From: Tolypothrix campylonemoides VB511288
GTDB taxonomy: Bacteria; Cyanobacteriota; Cyanobacteriia; Cyanobacteriales; Nostocaceae
Assembly: GCA_000828075.3 (NCBI GenBank)
Contig: JXCB02000027.1
Coordinates: 955,104 to 1,019,103, forward strand
Direction of reading: 5' to 3'
Length of the DNA: 64,000 nucleotides
Shown piece after piece: positions 35,602-44,582 of the stretch. How positions within the stretch are numbered: the stretch's first letter is position 1; every line of letters begins with the position of its first letter. The translations under genes and the position numbers were made by a program. The notes beneath the pieces were generated by a model. The model was not told where the DNA came from and did no database searches. It saw only the letters and a program-made list of their open reading frames with translations.

Positions 35602-35727
35602 CTATTCGTATTCCTTAGGGTCATCAAGGCGCTTGCTTGTCCAAGACTGCTTATACGAATCAGTAAGCCTTGATTCTTCCGTTTCTAGACCAATCAAGCG
35701 ATAAATGAAATTTAAAATTTTTTTCAT
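35602..35727 (-). CDS. 41-residue small protein
   Basis: ATG at 35,727 is preceded by a well-placed GAGGAG. The product starts MKKILNFIYRLIGLETEESR and ends KRLDDPKEYE: an amphipathic N-terminal helix followed by a charged tail. No family is known to me. A terminator-like hairpin on the same strand lies 218 bp upstream (35,945-35,970), which could be an attenuator in its leader. Confidence 0.5.
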   Translation of the reverse strand: MKKILNFIYRLIGLETEESRLTDSYKQSWTSKRLDDPKEYE

Positions 35728-35944
35728 TGTCTACTCCTCGATTTTGTAATTGGTGTTCTATATATATCCTCAACGTGTCTGCTTACGTTTCCAGAAACAA
35801 AACATTTATTTTTTTATTAAGTTGGGTACTCTATTACAAGCACGTCTTGTTCCTGAAATTACTGGGAGTCTGGCGCAGGTGTTCTAACTTTTAAACGAAA
35901 CGGTTTAGTTTAAGTTGTACAAACCAGGAGGGCAAAAATAAAAA

Positions 35945-35970
35945 CCCCCTTGGTTTTACCTTAAAGGGGG
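35945..35970 (-). terminator. Rho-independent terminator-like hairpin (minus strand)
   Basis: CCCCCTT (35,945-35,951) pairs with AAGGGGG (35,964-35,970). On the minus strand the stem is followed by TTTTTATTTTT. It would end leftward transcription upstream of the 41-residue gene. Confidence 0.5.
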
Positions 35971-36018
35971 CGAGGAGGTCATCTTGAATGTGGCGATAAG
36001 CAGTCTAATTATCAATAG

Positions 36019-36207
36019 GTGCAAGGAAAATCGACTTATGCACTTGGAGGCGATTTTACTTCTGCTGATGAGGTGCTAGCAGTTCTAAATAGTCAGCAAA
36101 CTCTAGCAAATCCGAAATCACCACAAATAGCAGATCAGCATATTGACGCTCCCTTGGCTGCTGTAGCTGCGTACGCTCATTCCCGCAAAAAGCCAGGGGA
36201 TTCTTAG
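36019..36207 (+). CDS. Hypothetical ORF (doubtful)
   Basis: This is a GTG-initiated frame of 62 codons after a TAG, with no clear ribosome site. The peptide (TSADEVLAVLNSQQTLANPK, then DAPLAAVAAYAHSRK) looks mildly protein-like. It may be a gene remnant. Confidence 0.25.
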   Translation: MQGKSTYALGGDFTSADEVLAVLNSQQTLANPKSPQIADQHIDAPLAAVAAYAHSRKKPGDS

Positions 36208-36224
36208 TTCATTGAGTAAACCGT

Positions 36225-36320
36225 AAACCTTTTCCTGACGGAGACGCTGCGCGTATAGCCCTTCGGGCATGGCTTCGCTAAGGCGTAGCCTGCGCTTTGC
36301 GCTTACGTATCTCTATTCGC
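36225..36320. repeat. Dispersed GC-rich repeat
   Basis: GACGGAGACGCTGCGCGTA, CCCTTCGGGCATGGC and TTCGCTAAGGCGTAGCC are nested palindromes of the type also found near 11,130, 56,170 and 61,250. The rest of the gap up to 36,489 shows nothing clear. Confidence 0.5.
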
Positions 36321-36489
36321 AATCGCCGACTGCTACACGGGCAATACTTAACCAAACATCCCCTACTACTGTACGAAAGGTCCAGTCAATTTACGTTCAT
36401 ACCTAGAGTTTCAATTCTTCGGTTCACGCCAAGTCGGTTGAGCCTTAAGGCTTGTGGAATGTAAAATCTAGTAGTTACAAAAAATAGCT

Positions 36490-36699
36490 ATGACTGAAAT
36501 TGTATTTCTAGTTGAAGAAGATCCAGACGGTGGCTATACAGCTAGGGCATTAGGGGAATCGATTTTCACTCAAGCTGATGATATCGAAACCCTGAGAGAG
36601 ATGGTGCGTGATGCGGTTCATTGCCATTTTCCTGATGCACAAAACCGTCCTAAAGTCATTCGTTTGCACATAGTCCGTGATGAGGTTATTGCTTCTTGA
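36490..36699 (+). CDS. hicB: HicB-like antitoxin
   Basis: This 69-residue protein begins MTEIVFLVEEDPDGGYTARA, the HicB partial RNase-H-like strand pattern, and ends with a short acidic/hydrophobic part. It lacks a visible C-terminal DNA-binding domain, as in short HicB forms. It overlaps the toxin gene by four bases (TTGA), with the antitoxin first. Confidence 0.8.
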   Translation: MTEIVFLVEEDPDGGYTARALGESIFTQADDIETLREMVRDAVHCHFPDAQNRPKVIRLHIVRDEVIAS

Positions 36700-36938
36700 A
36701 GCTCCCACGAGACTTATCTGCTAGAGAATTAGTTAAAGCTCTTGCTCGTCTTGGATACGAGGTGAGCCATCAGACAGGTAGCCACATTCGGCTAACTACG
36801 CTACGCAATGGTGAACATCACGTCACAGTAGCAGCCCATGATCCTATCAAGATAGGTACACTTAACGCGACATTAAAAGATGTTGCTGACCATGCTGGTT
36901 TGATCCGTGAAGAATTGCTAGAGCTTCTATTTGAATAA
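36696..36938 (+). CDS. hicA: HicA-type mRNA interferase toxin
   Basis: This 80-residue protein starts at a TTG overlapping the hicB stop. It has the HicA double-stranded RNA-binding fold: LPRDLSARELVKALARLGYE, then HQTGSHIRLTT with the catalytic His, then HHVTVAAHDPIKIGTLNATL. The gene is intact and is expected to cleave mRNA unless bound by HicB. Confidence 0.88.
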   Translation: MKLPRDLSARELVKALARLGYEVSHQTGSHIRLTTLRNGEHHVTVAAHDPIKIGTLNATLKDVADHAGLIREELLELLFE

Positions 36939-36974
36939 TCAGTGAAATTAGCGCTTTAAGCTATTACATGTTTT

Positions 36975-37140
36975 ATTGATGGAATTGCGATTGGCTTTGC
37001 CACTGCCGCGAATCGCGATTGGGCACGAGGGCACTGCGCTCCGCGCAATCGCCTCATCTATCTTTTCACGACGGGCGATGCTCCCAAAGGGAGCTGTCCA
37101 AAGGGCGGGCGCGGAGCACCATCGCCCTTTAAGCGATCGC
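36975..37140. repeat. Dispersed GC-rich repeats with GCGATCGC-like units
   Basis: This consists of inverted segments such as GCGATTGG...CCAATCGC types, CTCCCAAAGGGAG and GGGCGATG...CATCGCCC. No gene was seen. Confidence 0.45.
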
Positions 37141-37159
37141 AAAAATTTCCAATCAAGTT

Positions 37160-38116
37160 TCAGCCTATCAGTAGATGCACTTTATCTACCACAACGTTAA
37201 TGACATGATGAGTGATGGGTAGGCTATCAATGACCATGCCAAGGCACAACAACATCATGTAGGAAATGGAATAGAGAAACAAACCTTTAGCTAAGCTGCG
37301 GTCTTCTGGATTTTGCAACAATTGCCAAGCTTTGTAAATAAATATGCCTCCTAGCCCCAGCGCGATCGCACCGTAGACAATTCCACTCACCTGCAAGGGA
37401 TAAACCAGTAACAGTGTTGCTCCTACTGTAACTAGGGTATATAACCAAATTTGCCGCACTGTTGCCGTGTTCCCAGCAACTACTGGTAACATTGGTATGC
37501 CAACTTTTGCGTAATCATCCCGAATCATTAAAGCGAGTGACCAAAAATGAGGCGGTGTCCACAAAAAGACGATCGCAAAAATTAACCATCCTGCCCAGCT
37601 TAACGTACCTGTGACAGCTGCCCAACCTACCAAAGCTGGAATTGCCCCTGCTGCACCACCAATAACGATATTTTGAGTGCTATGACGTTTTAACCAATGA
37701 GTATAAACTAGCACATAAAAAACAAGACCAGACATTGCTAGTAGGGCAGCTACTAGGTTGGCAAATACGAAAAGTAAGGTAAAGGAAATGACAGCCAAAG
37801 TGGTGGCAAAAATCAAAGCATCACGCGCCTGTATTCTCCCTGAAGGCAGTGGACGATGACGCGTGCGCTCCATGTCATAATCAATATCCCGGTCATAGAC
37901 ACAGTTGATTGCTTGGGCGCTTGCAGCTGCCAAAGTGCCACCAGTCAGTGTAACGAGCAATAACAATGGATCTACCTCTCCCTTGGCTGCAATCCACATA
38001 CTTCCAGCAGTGGTAATGAGTAGCAAAGGGATGATTCTGGGCTTTGTAAGCTGGTAGTAGCTTTGAATAACTTGTAGAAACGTTTGATGGTGGCGAGAGA
38101 CATTAGTCTCAATCAT
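37160..38116 (-). CDS. ctaB: Protoheme IX farnesyltransferase (heme O synthase)
   Basis: This 318-residue UbiA-family prenyltransferase has [17 protein letters not shown] at the first helix and the prenyl-diphosphate site [19 protein letters not shown] (N-x3-D-x3-D). The second acidic loop is near [16 protein letters not shown]. Eight to nine membrane helices follow. It adds the farnesyl tail to protoheme. It lies 129 bp downstream of ctaA and is convergent with HicBA. Confidence 0.96.
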   Translation of the reverse strand: MIETNVSRHHQTFLQVIQSYYQLTKPRIIPLLLITTAGSMWIAAKGEVDPLLLLVTLTGGTLAAASAQAINCVYDRDIDYDMERTRHRPLPSGRIQARDALIFATTLAVISFTLLFVFANLVAALLAMSGLVFYVLVYTHWLKRHSTQNIVIGGAAGAIPALVGWAAVTGTLSWAGWLIFAIVFLWTPPHFWSLALMIRDDYAKVGIPMLPVVAGNTATVRQIWLYTLVTVGATLLLVYPLQVSGIVYGAIALGLGGIFIYKAWQLLQNPEDRSLAKGLFLYSISYMMLLCLGMVIDSLPITHHVINVVVDKVHLLIG

Positions 38117-38245
38117 TTTGGCACTATTTCCTTTTGTTTCAATAACTTATAGGCACTAATGGCTAACTGCTAAGAAGCTCACAGCAACCAAAAATGAGCA
38201 ATTAGCCATTAGCAGCCATGAGTAATTAGCAAGTCAAGTCGATTG

Positions 38246-39232
38246 TCATGGATTCAATCCACCGGTTGCTTGTTCGCTTGTAGCGCCTGCTTCGATACTC
38301 ATGCTTGTAGCGTTGATCCCACGGCTACTCACCCAGTCTCGCAGTGCTAAAACTGTGAAAGCCACCAAGGTACCTAGCAAAGCTGCCCCTATAGCTTGGT
38401 GAGAGACGGTGAGTGGCTCAACTTGAAGACGCAACCGGAAAGTGGCAACTCCCAACAGGAGTTGTATAATCAGTAACCCACCAGCGATATTTGCCAGTCG
38501 TCGTAAAGCTGGATGCAGTGCTGGTGTACGCCAAGAGAGAAATACCACTGCCAATGTTGCCACTGTTGGGGGCACGACGCCGGCAATATGACTGTACATT
38601 ACGGCACAAAGTTGGGATATGCCAAAGCATTGATGTAGCGCCCAGCGAGAGCCTACCAAGGCACCGAGTAGACTTTGCAAATAAACCAAAATAGCTGCTG
38701 TTAAACCGACATACGGCAAGTTACCAACGGTTCCGGTTCCCTGGTAGGGGATGAGGGCGGTGCCGATGACCAATAGGGTCGTAAAAAATAACAGCGCTGT
38801 TCCTAAGTGGGCGGTGACAATATCAAACCGCAAAAGTTCAGTGACAGTAAGTCCGCCCAAAACACCCTGGAAAACGATTAAAAATAAGGCGAATGTGGAT
38901 GCCCAAGGAAGCCATCTCGGTAAAGAGCGACGATGCCACCAAGACATTCCAACGAGTGCGATCGCGCTGATACCAATCAATGCCGCATCCAACCTGTGAA
39001 ACCACTCCAAGAAAACCTGGAAATTCATTTGCTTGGTTGGCACCAGTTCTCCATAGCACAGAGGCCAATCAGGGCAAGCAAGTCCAGCATTCATCACACG
39101 GGTGGCACTGCCTATTGCCATCAAAATCAAGGTGGCTACACACATTCTCCACACCAAGCGACGAATTCGTTCCTGTGGCACCTGCTGCGGCGCAGTCGTT
39201 ATGTTTTGTTGTTGTAGGACAAATTCGCTCAT
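38246..39232 (-). CDS. ctaA: Heme A synthase
   Basis: This 328-residue membrane protein has eight helices and the four heme-ligand His positions: FHRLDAALIG, TAHLGTALLFF, the pair in HQCFGISQL to SHIAGV, and SHQAIGAALLG. The paired Cys of CtaA are in ACPDWPLCYGE. It oxidises heme O to heme A for the oxidase encoded divergently by ctaCDE. With ctaB it forms the cofactor operon. Confidence 0.96.
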   Translation of the reverse strand: MSEFVLQQQNITTAPQQVPQERIRRLVWRMCVATLILMAIGSATRVMNAGLACPDWPLCYGELVPTKQMNFQVFLEWFHRLDAALIGISAIALVGMSWWHRRSLPRWLPWASTFALFLIVFQGVLGGLTVTELLRFDIVTAHLGTALLFFTTLLVIGTALIPYQGTGTVGNLPYVGLTAAILVYLQSLLGALVGSRWALHQCFGISQLCAVMYSHIAGVVPPTVATLAVVFLSWRTPALHPALRRLANIAGGLLIIQLLLGVATFRLRLQVEPLTVSHQAIGAALLGTLVAFTVLALRDWVSSRGINATSMSIEAGATSEQATGGLNP

Positions 39233-39986
39233 GAAGGATACCTTCTGTCGCTCTTTAAGAGCTATCTACGTTCAAAATGTGTCAGTACCAAACGGACATC
39301 TTGCAAGGGCAGGACGGACAGTTTGCTCCGGAGGGAAACCAACGCCAGTCGCCTGCGGAGGGAAACCCTCCTGGAGCGCTGGCTCCTCCTTGCAACTGTC
39401 CTCGGGAACCCAAAGGAAGTTTGGAGTCGCGGCGCGGAACCGCTTCAACTTCTTTCCACAAACAAGTGTCCTCCTCATCTCCCACCCTAGCGTACAAATA
39501 GGGTTCGAGACTGGCTCTCACTATACTGTGAATCACCCTTACCACTTTTTGCTTGAAGCTTTAGGGATTTTTAAGTTGTCAGGCAACCAGAAGAACTTAG
39601 AACACAAAATTTAGAATTGGTGAATGTTCCTACGAATCAATTCGCACAATTCAACAAGCCTGCATGAATAATAAATACAGAGGCTCGCATCCTAACTCGA
39701 CACCCAGTTGCAAGAAACCCAAAAGGGTTTGTACTGTGCGCCTGCTCCCGTTCTTTTCTGGTAAGGCATTGATTGATGGTAATTACTCTAAATCCTTTAA
39801 ATTTTTCCCCGCTGCGACATCCACCCTGCGGCACATCTCATAAACTACTTGTGTTCAAAAGTGAGAAAATTAGCATAAAAATTAATAAAAATTTCATACC
39901 TTGCCCCACTAAGTCTTTTAAGCTGCACTACTGTAGTAAGTGAGCAGTTCTGTCCAACGTAGTAAAGTCATTAACTCAAGAAACCC
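39233..39986. other. Divergent intergenic region between ctaA and ctaC
   Basis: These 754 bp hold no convincing gene. At 39,320-39,430 are GGAGGGAAACC palindromic repeats (reverse of those at 360 and 7,150), and at 39,700-39,760 an AAACCCAAAAGGGTTT hairpin. The promoters of both oxidase operons should lie here, but I see no clear regulator box. Confidence 0.5.
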
Positions 39987-41069
39987 GTGAAAATTCCAAG
40001 TTCAATCTGGACATTACTCATTGGCATCCTGCTGACCCTAGTCAGCCTTTGGTACGGTCAAAATCATGGTCTACTACCAACAGCAGCCTCTGATGAAGCT
40101 TCCTTAGTGGACGGTTTGTTCAACACGATGATGATCGTCTCCACAGGTATATTTCTGCTTGTAGAAGGTATTTTAATTTACTCTGCCATCAGATACCGTC
40201 GGCGTGCTGGTGACAATGCAGATGGTCCGCCAGTACATGGTAACGTACCCCTAGAAATCCTTTGGACAGCGATCCCAGCTGTTATCGTTATCGGTATTTC
40301 TGTTTACAGTTTCGATGTTTACAACGAAATGGGCGGCTTCAATCCTCATGCCGTCCATGAAGCCCCGATGACGCCACAAGCAATGAGAATGCCTGGGGCA
40401 GCTATAGCAGCAACTTTAAGCGATACACCACCCAGCACAAGTCCCGACCGAAATCAGGAAAGATCTGATGAGGCAATGCAAGACCCAGCCACAGCAGCAG
40501 TCCGCAATGCTGACCAAATTCCCCAACTGCGGGAAGCCCCCGGTACAGGCTTAGTTTCTCCCACCATTGGACCTACTCCCGATAAAGAAGGCAAACCACC
40601 CGCATTTGTGGTGAACGTCACAGGTTTGCAATATGCCTGGATTTTCACCTACCCTGAAACTGGTGTCACTTCCGGTGAACTACACGTTCCTATTGGGCGT
40701 GAGGTACAACTCAATATGACAGCCAACGATGTGATCCATGCCTTCTGGGTGCCAGAGTTTCGCCTCAAGCAGGATGTGATCCCCGGTCGGCAAAGCGAGA
40801 TTCGCTTTACGCCCAGCAAAGAAGGTGATTATGCGCTCATCTGTGCTGAATTATGCGGTCCTTACCACGGGGCGATGAGAACACAAGTTGTTGTTCAAAA
40901 GCCGGAAGAGTTGGAACAGTGGATTCAAGAACAGCAAGTTGCTAGCACTGAAGAACTCAAGCAAGCAGTTGCTGTAAATCCTACCGACCTATCCCCACAT
41001 GAATTTCTCGCTCCTTACACGAGCGAAATGGGAATTCATTCAGAAATGCTACATCAACTGCACAAGTAG
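39987..41069 (+). CDS. ctaC: Cytochrome c oxidase subunit II
   Basis: This 360-residue protein starts at a GTG. Two N-terminal membrane helices (about residues 5-22 and 48-68; ETALIY-like LVEGILIYSAIRYRRRAG) and WTAIPAVIVIGI are followed by a Pro/Thr-rich insert (about 125-205) that is longer than in most homologues. Then comes the cupredoxin domain with the CuA ligands: His in NDVIHAFWVPEF, and CAELCGPYHGAM. It receives electrons from cytochrome c6 or plastocyanin. It is the first gene of ctaCDE. Confidence 0.96.
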   Translation: MKIPSSIWTLLIGILLTLVSLWYGQNHGLLPTAASDEASLVDGLFNTMMIVSTGIFLLVEGILIYSAIRYRRRAGDNADGPPVHGNVPLEILWTAIPAVIVIGISVYSFDVYNEMGGFNPHAVHEAPMTPQAMRMPGAAIAATLSDTPPSTSPDRNQERSDEAMQDPATAAVRNADQIPQLREAPGTGLVSPTIGPTPDKEGKPPAFVVNVTGLQYAWIFTYPETGVTSGELHVPIGREVQLNMTANDVIHAFWVPEFRLKQDVIPGRQSEIRFTPSKEGDYALICAELCGPYHGAMRTQVVVQKPEELEQWIQEQQVASTEELKQAVAVNPTDLSPHEFLAPYTSEMGIHSEMLHQLHK

Positions 41070-41132
41070 TTTATTCATCATCAGTCATCAGTCATTAGCA
41101 ACTGACTGCTGACTTCTGACTCCTGACAACTG
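41070..41132. repeat. Heptamer-type repeat between ctaC and ctaD
   Basis: ATCATCAGTCATCAGTCATT followed by GACTGCTGACTTCTGACTCC repeats fill the gap before the ctaD start. Confidence 0.55.
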
Positions 41133-41140
41133 AAATTTTT

Positions 41141-42883
41141 ATGACACAAGCACAGGTACAAGAAACAGCCAATATCCCTGCTGTAATTGAGGAACCAGGG
41201 GTAAGACATTGGCGAGACTACTTTACCTTTAACACTGACCATAAGGTCATTGCGATTCAATACCTGGTCACTACGTTCATTTTTTACTGTATTGGTGGCG
41301 TTTTGGCTGACTTGGTTCGCACAGAACTGCGAACCCCAGAATCAGATTTTGTCAGTCCGGAACTGTACAACAGTTTGTTTACGCTGCACGCCACAATTAT
41401 GATTTTCTTGTGGATCGTGCCAGCAGGTGCGGGATTTGCTAACTTCTTGATTCCCCTAATGATTGGGGCAAAGGATATGGCATTTCCACGCCTAAATGCT
41501 GTTGCCTTTTGGATGATTCCTCCGGCTGGGTTGTTGCTGATTGCTAGTTTGGTGGTCGGCGATGCACCTGATGCAGGTTGGACTTCTTACCCTCCCCTGA
41601 GTTTGGTAACAGGTCAAGTGGGTGAAGGAATCTGGATTTTGAGCGTTCTGTTGCTGGGTACGTCTTCGATTCTGGGGGCAATCAATTTCCTTGTCACCAT
41701 GCTCAAGATGCGTACCCCAGGCATGGGATTCCATCAATTGCCCTTGTTCTGTTGGTCGATGTTCGCGACCTCGGCGCTGACTCTGGTATCAACGCCTGTG
41801 CTAGCAGCAGGTCTGATTCTTCTTGCTTTTGACTTACTTGCAGGAACGACATTTTTTAACCCGACTGGCGGTGGTGATCCAATTGTGTACCAGCATATGT
41901 TCTGGTTTTACTCCCACCCAGCGGTTTACATCATGATTTTGCCCTTCTTTGGGGCGATTTCTGAGGTGATCCCGGTTCATTCTCGTAAGCCAATTTTTGG
42001 ATATAAGGCGATCGCCTACTCAAGTCTTGCCATCAGCTTTTTAGGGCTTATCGTTTGGGCGCACCATATGTTCACCAGCGGTATCCCTGGTTGGTTGCGG
42101 ATGTTCTTCATGATTACCACCATGATCATCGCCGTACCTACGGGGATCAAAATTTTCAGCTGGTTGGCAACGATGTGGGGTGGCAAACTGCGCCTCAACA
42201 GTGCCATGCTCTTCGCAATGGGCTTTGTTGGCACCTTTGTGATTGGCGGGATCAGTGGCGTGATGTTGGCAGCAGTGCCATTTGATATTCACGTTCACGA
42301 CACCTATTTTGTGGTCGCACACCTGCATTATGTGTTATTTGGTGGTAGTGTTCTCGGTATTTATGCGGCAATTTACCACTGGTTCCCCAAAATGACCGGG
42401 CGGATGCTGAACGAATTTTGGGGTAAGGTTCACTTTGCCCTGACGATCGTCGGTCTAAACATGACCTTCTTACCCATGCACAAACTGGGGATGATGGGGA
42501 TGAACCGCCGCATTGCTCAGTATGACCCCAAATTCACATTTCTCAACGAAATTTGCACCTATGGTGCTTATATACTCGCGGTTTCCACATTCCCCTTCAT
42601 CTTCAATGCGATTTGGAGTTGGATGTACGGATCCAAAGCAGGTAATAATCCCTGGCAGGCATTGACCCTAGAGTGGATGACGAGCTCACCGCCAGCGATA
42701 GAGAATTTTGATAAACTACCAGTACTCGCGACTGGTCCCTACGACTATGGCTTGGAAAACACCAGCAAGGGTGTACCCTTGTCTGACCCCGATCCAACCT
42801 TGTCTGCCGGTCCTAACTCGGTGTTACGCGCGGAACCGGACGAACCATATCCCGCTATCACTGCCGAGAAAGAAGAACGCTAA
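41141..42883 (+). CDS. ctaD: Cytochrome c oxidase subunit I
   Basis: This 580-residue aa3-type catalytic subunit has 12 helices. The heme a His is in TLHATIMIF, the CuB His and its crosslinked Tyr are in FWFYSHPAVYI, the CuB pair in VWAHHMFTSG, and the heme a/a3 His in HDTYFVVAHLHYV. The C-terminal 60 residues are soluble. It reduces oxygen to water and pumps protons in thylakoid or cytoplasmic membranes. It lies 71 bp after ctaC and 83 bp before ctaE; the second gap contains ATAATTCAT-type inverted repeats. Confidence 0.97.
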   Translation: MTQAQVQETANIPAVIEEPGVRHWRDYFTFNTDHKVIAIQYLVTTFIFYCIGGVLADLVRTELRTPESDFVSPELYNSLFTLHATIMIFLWIVPAGAGFANFLIPLMIGAKDMAFPRLNAVAFWMIPPAGLLLIASLVVGDAPDAGWTSYPPLSLVTGQVGEGIWILSVLLLGTSSILGAINFLVTMLKMRTPGMGFHQLPLFCWSMFATSALTLVSTPVLAAGLILLAFDLLAGTTFFNPTGGGDPIVYQHMFWFYSHPAVYIMILPFFGAISEVIPVHSRKPIFGYKAIAYSSLAISFLGLIVWAHHMFTSGIPGWLRMFFMITTMIIAVPTGIKIFSWLATMWGGKLRLNSAMLFAMGFVGTFVIGGISGVMLAAVPFDIHVHDTYFVVAHLHYVLFGGSVLGIYAAIYHWFPKMTGRMLNEFWGKVHFALTIVGLNMTFLPMHKLGMMGMNRRIAQYDPKFTFLNEICTYGAYILAVSTFPFIFNAIWSWMYGSKAGNNPWQALTLEWMTSSPPAIENFDKLPVLATGPYDYGLENTSKGVPLSDPDPTLSAGPNSVLRAEPDEPYPAITAEKEER

Positions 42884-42966
42884 TTAATAATGAATTATGA
42901 ATGATGAATGCTAAAAGTCTTCATTCATAATTCATCAGCCATAATTCATAATTAAACGGAAGATTC

Positions 42967-43593
42967 ATGCAAAGTCAAACTATTGACCCAGCAAAGACGG
43001 CTCTTAATCATCATCACGCTGCTACTACAGCAGAAGCTCATCACGAAGAACATCCGGATCATCGCATCTTCGGGTTGATTATGTTCCTAGTCGCTGAAGG
43101 GATGATTTTTTTAGGGTTGTTTGGGGCTTATATAGCTTTCCGTTCTACACTACCTGCTTGGCCTCCAGAAGGTACGCCAGAGTTAGAACTGTTGCTACCC
43201 GGAGTCAACACTATTAATCTAATTGCTAGTAGTTTTGTTATCCATAATGCCGATACCGCTATCAAAAAGAACGATGTGCGGGGAATGCAATTGTGGTTCG
43301 CGATAACTGCGGCAATGGGTATTATTTTCTTGGTGGGGCAGGTGTATGAATACACCCATCTGGAATTCGGCTTGACTACCAACTTGTTTGCCAGTGCATT
43401 TTATGTCTTGACTGGCTTCCACGGTTTGCACGTGACTATCGGAGTTTTGGCAATTCTTGCCGTGTTGTGGCGATCGCGCACTAAAGGTCATTACAGCAAC
43501 GAACATCACTTTGGTATAGAAGCAGCCGAAATTTATTGGCACTTCGTTGATGTGATTTGGATCATCCTCTTCGGCTTGCTGTATCTGCTTTAA
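42967..43593 (+). CDS. ctaE: Cytochrome c oxidase subunit III
   Basis: This 208-residue protein has five helices after a His-rich N-terminus (ALNHHHAATTAEAHHEEH). MFLVAEGMIFLGLFGAYIAF, LTGFHGLHVTIG and the C-terminal EIYWHFVDVIWIILFGLLYL are subunit III signatures. It completes the ctaCDE operon and is followed by a strong terminator. Confidence 0.96.
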   Translation: MQSQTIDPAKTALNHHHAATTAEAHHEEHPDHRIFGLIMFLVAEGMIFLGLFGAYIAFRSTLPAWPPEGTPELELLLPGVNTINLIASSFVIHNADTAIKKNDVRGMQLWFAITAAMGIIFLVGQVYEYTHLEFGLTTNLFASAFYVLTGFHGLHVTIGVLAILAVLWRSRTKGHYSNEHHFGIEAAEIYWHFVDVIWIILFGLLYLL

Positions 43594-43625
43594 GTAGTGG
43601 TTTTTACTCCACCTTAGGACTGATA

Positions 43626-43650
43626 AAAATCCCCATATGGGGGTTTTTAG
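43626..43650 (+). terminator. Terminator of ctaCDE
   Basis: AAAAATCCCCATATGGGGGTTTTT forms a C4/G4 stem flanked by A and T runs, 33 bp after the ctaE stop. It should work in both directions. Confidence 0.85.
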
Positions 43651-43659
43651 TTTTTTTAG

Positions 43660-43905
43660 AAGCCGAGAAATCCAGACCATGTTCGCCGTCCTCATACCCC
43701 ACAAGCAGATAACGAAGCAATAACAGAACATCTGCAAGACTTGTTGAGTCCAGCTATCTATGCTCAAAGTGCCTACTATCCGAGCTTGGAACTACGCGAT
43801 CGCTGCGAAGGCGGGCACTCCGTGCCATCGCATCCTGACACTACCATTGATGACTTGCTTGAGTTGGCTAGTGCAAAAACCTTACTTCTTTATACCTTGT
43901 ATTAA
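43660..43905 (+). pseudogene. IS4-type transposase remnant
   Basis: The open frame KPRNPDHVRRPHTPQADNEA followed by EHLQDLLSPAIYAQSAYYPS matches the N-terminus of IS4-family transposases of cyanobacteria. After SLELRDR the sequence changes to an unrelated, HIP1-containing tail and stops at TAA 43,903. The start codon and the catalytic DDE region are missing. Confidence 0.65.
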
Positions 43906-43975
43906 CCAGCACAAAAACTTGTAATTTGAACTCCTGCTCTAGAAAGATATTTCCAAATATTTACATCGATAGTAT

Positions 43976-44037
43976 AGAGCGAACGAAAACGGTTTTAGTA
44001 CATAGCCTCCAATAGTTGCATCTACTGGAGGTTTTTT
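43976..44037 (+). ncRNA. Putative small RNA, array unit 1
   Basis: The transcript would run from after GATAGTAT to the CCTCCAATAG...CTACTGGAGG hairpin and TTTTTT (44,006-44,037). This is the most divergent unit upstream (CTCTAGAAAGATATTTCCAA). Confidence 0.45.
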
Positions 44038-44141
44038 GTATTTAATAGAGTGCGTCATGGTACTGTATCGATTAACACAATATTTTGTCATCTAAATTCT
44101 AACTTTAGAAAGGGTTTTACAAAATCTCGCATAGATAGTAT

Positions 44142-44213
44142 GAAGCCAATGCAAACGATTGAATTGCTGTCATTAAACCAGCCTCCAGTATGTCCTCCTA
44201 GGGGGCTTTTTAT
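44142..44213 (+). ncRNA. Putative small RNA, array unit 2
   Basis: Same layout; the terminator stem GCCTCC...GGGGGC with TTTTTAT is at 44,181-44,213. The loop (AGTATGTCCTCCTA) differs from the other units. Confidence 0.45.
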
Positions 44214-44313
44214 ATTTAATAAAGTATCATACAAATGTATTAACTAACACAGCTTTTTGTCACTGAAACTCCTCCTTTAGAAAGGGTTTTACAAAATCTC
44301 GCATGGATAGTAT

Positions 44314-44379
44314 GAAGCGAATGCAAGGAATTGAATAGCAGTTTCAGCCTCCAGTAGTAGCATCCACTGGGGGTTTTTT
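44314..44379 (+). ncRNA. Putative small RNA, array unit 3
   Basis: Body GAAGCGAATGCAAGGAATTG, then a terminator GCCTCCAGTAGTAGCATCCA with CTGGGGGTTTTTT at 44,347-44,379. Confidence 0.45.
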
Positions 44380-44477
44380 GTTTAGTAGTAAATCTTTATG
44401 TATGAATTAACACAATAATTTGTTACTGAAACTCCAGCTTTAGAAAGGGGATTTACAAATATTCGCATCGATAGTAT

Positions 44478-44536
44478 TGAGCGAATGAAATCGGTTCAGC
44501 AGAAGCCTCCAGTAATAGCACCCACTGGGGGCTTTT
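44478..44536 (+). ncRNA. Putative small RNA, array unit 4
   Basis: Body TGAGCGAATGAAATCGG, then a terminator GCCTCCAGTAATAGCACCCA with CTGGGGGCTTTT at 44,505-44,536. Confidence 0.45.
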
Positions 44537-44582
44537 AATTGTAAGGTGTGGATCACAGTGGTTTTTGGTCTGGCGATGAATA

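Larger units (their letters stand above)
43929..44540 (+). repeat. Four-unit tandem array, each unit with its own terminator
   Basis: Four units of 164-172 bp share CTTTAGAAAGGG, TTTACAAA, CGCAT-GATAGTAT, GCGAATG and, 30-40 bases on, a GCCTCCAGTA...ACTGGGGGCTTTT hairpin. The GATAGTAT boxes are at 43,968, 44,134, 44,306 and 44,470. The architecture recalls NsiR1 of Nostoc, a small RNA made from tandem copies, but the sequence identity is not established. Confidence 0.75.

Noticed and set aside
39102..39614. 170-codon ORF over the start of ctaA and its upstream region
   Set aside because: Antisense shadow of ctaA continuing into palindromic repeats; composition is not protein-like.
43929..44540. 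CRISPR array
   Set aside because: Repeat units are over 160 bp, only partly conserved and end in terminators; there are no 20-40 bp repeats with equal spacers and no cas genes.
43929..44540. Direct assignment as NsiR1
   Set aside because: The architecture fits, but the TCCGGA promoter motif reported for NsiR1 was not seen and hetF is not downstream, so only the resemblance is reported.
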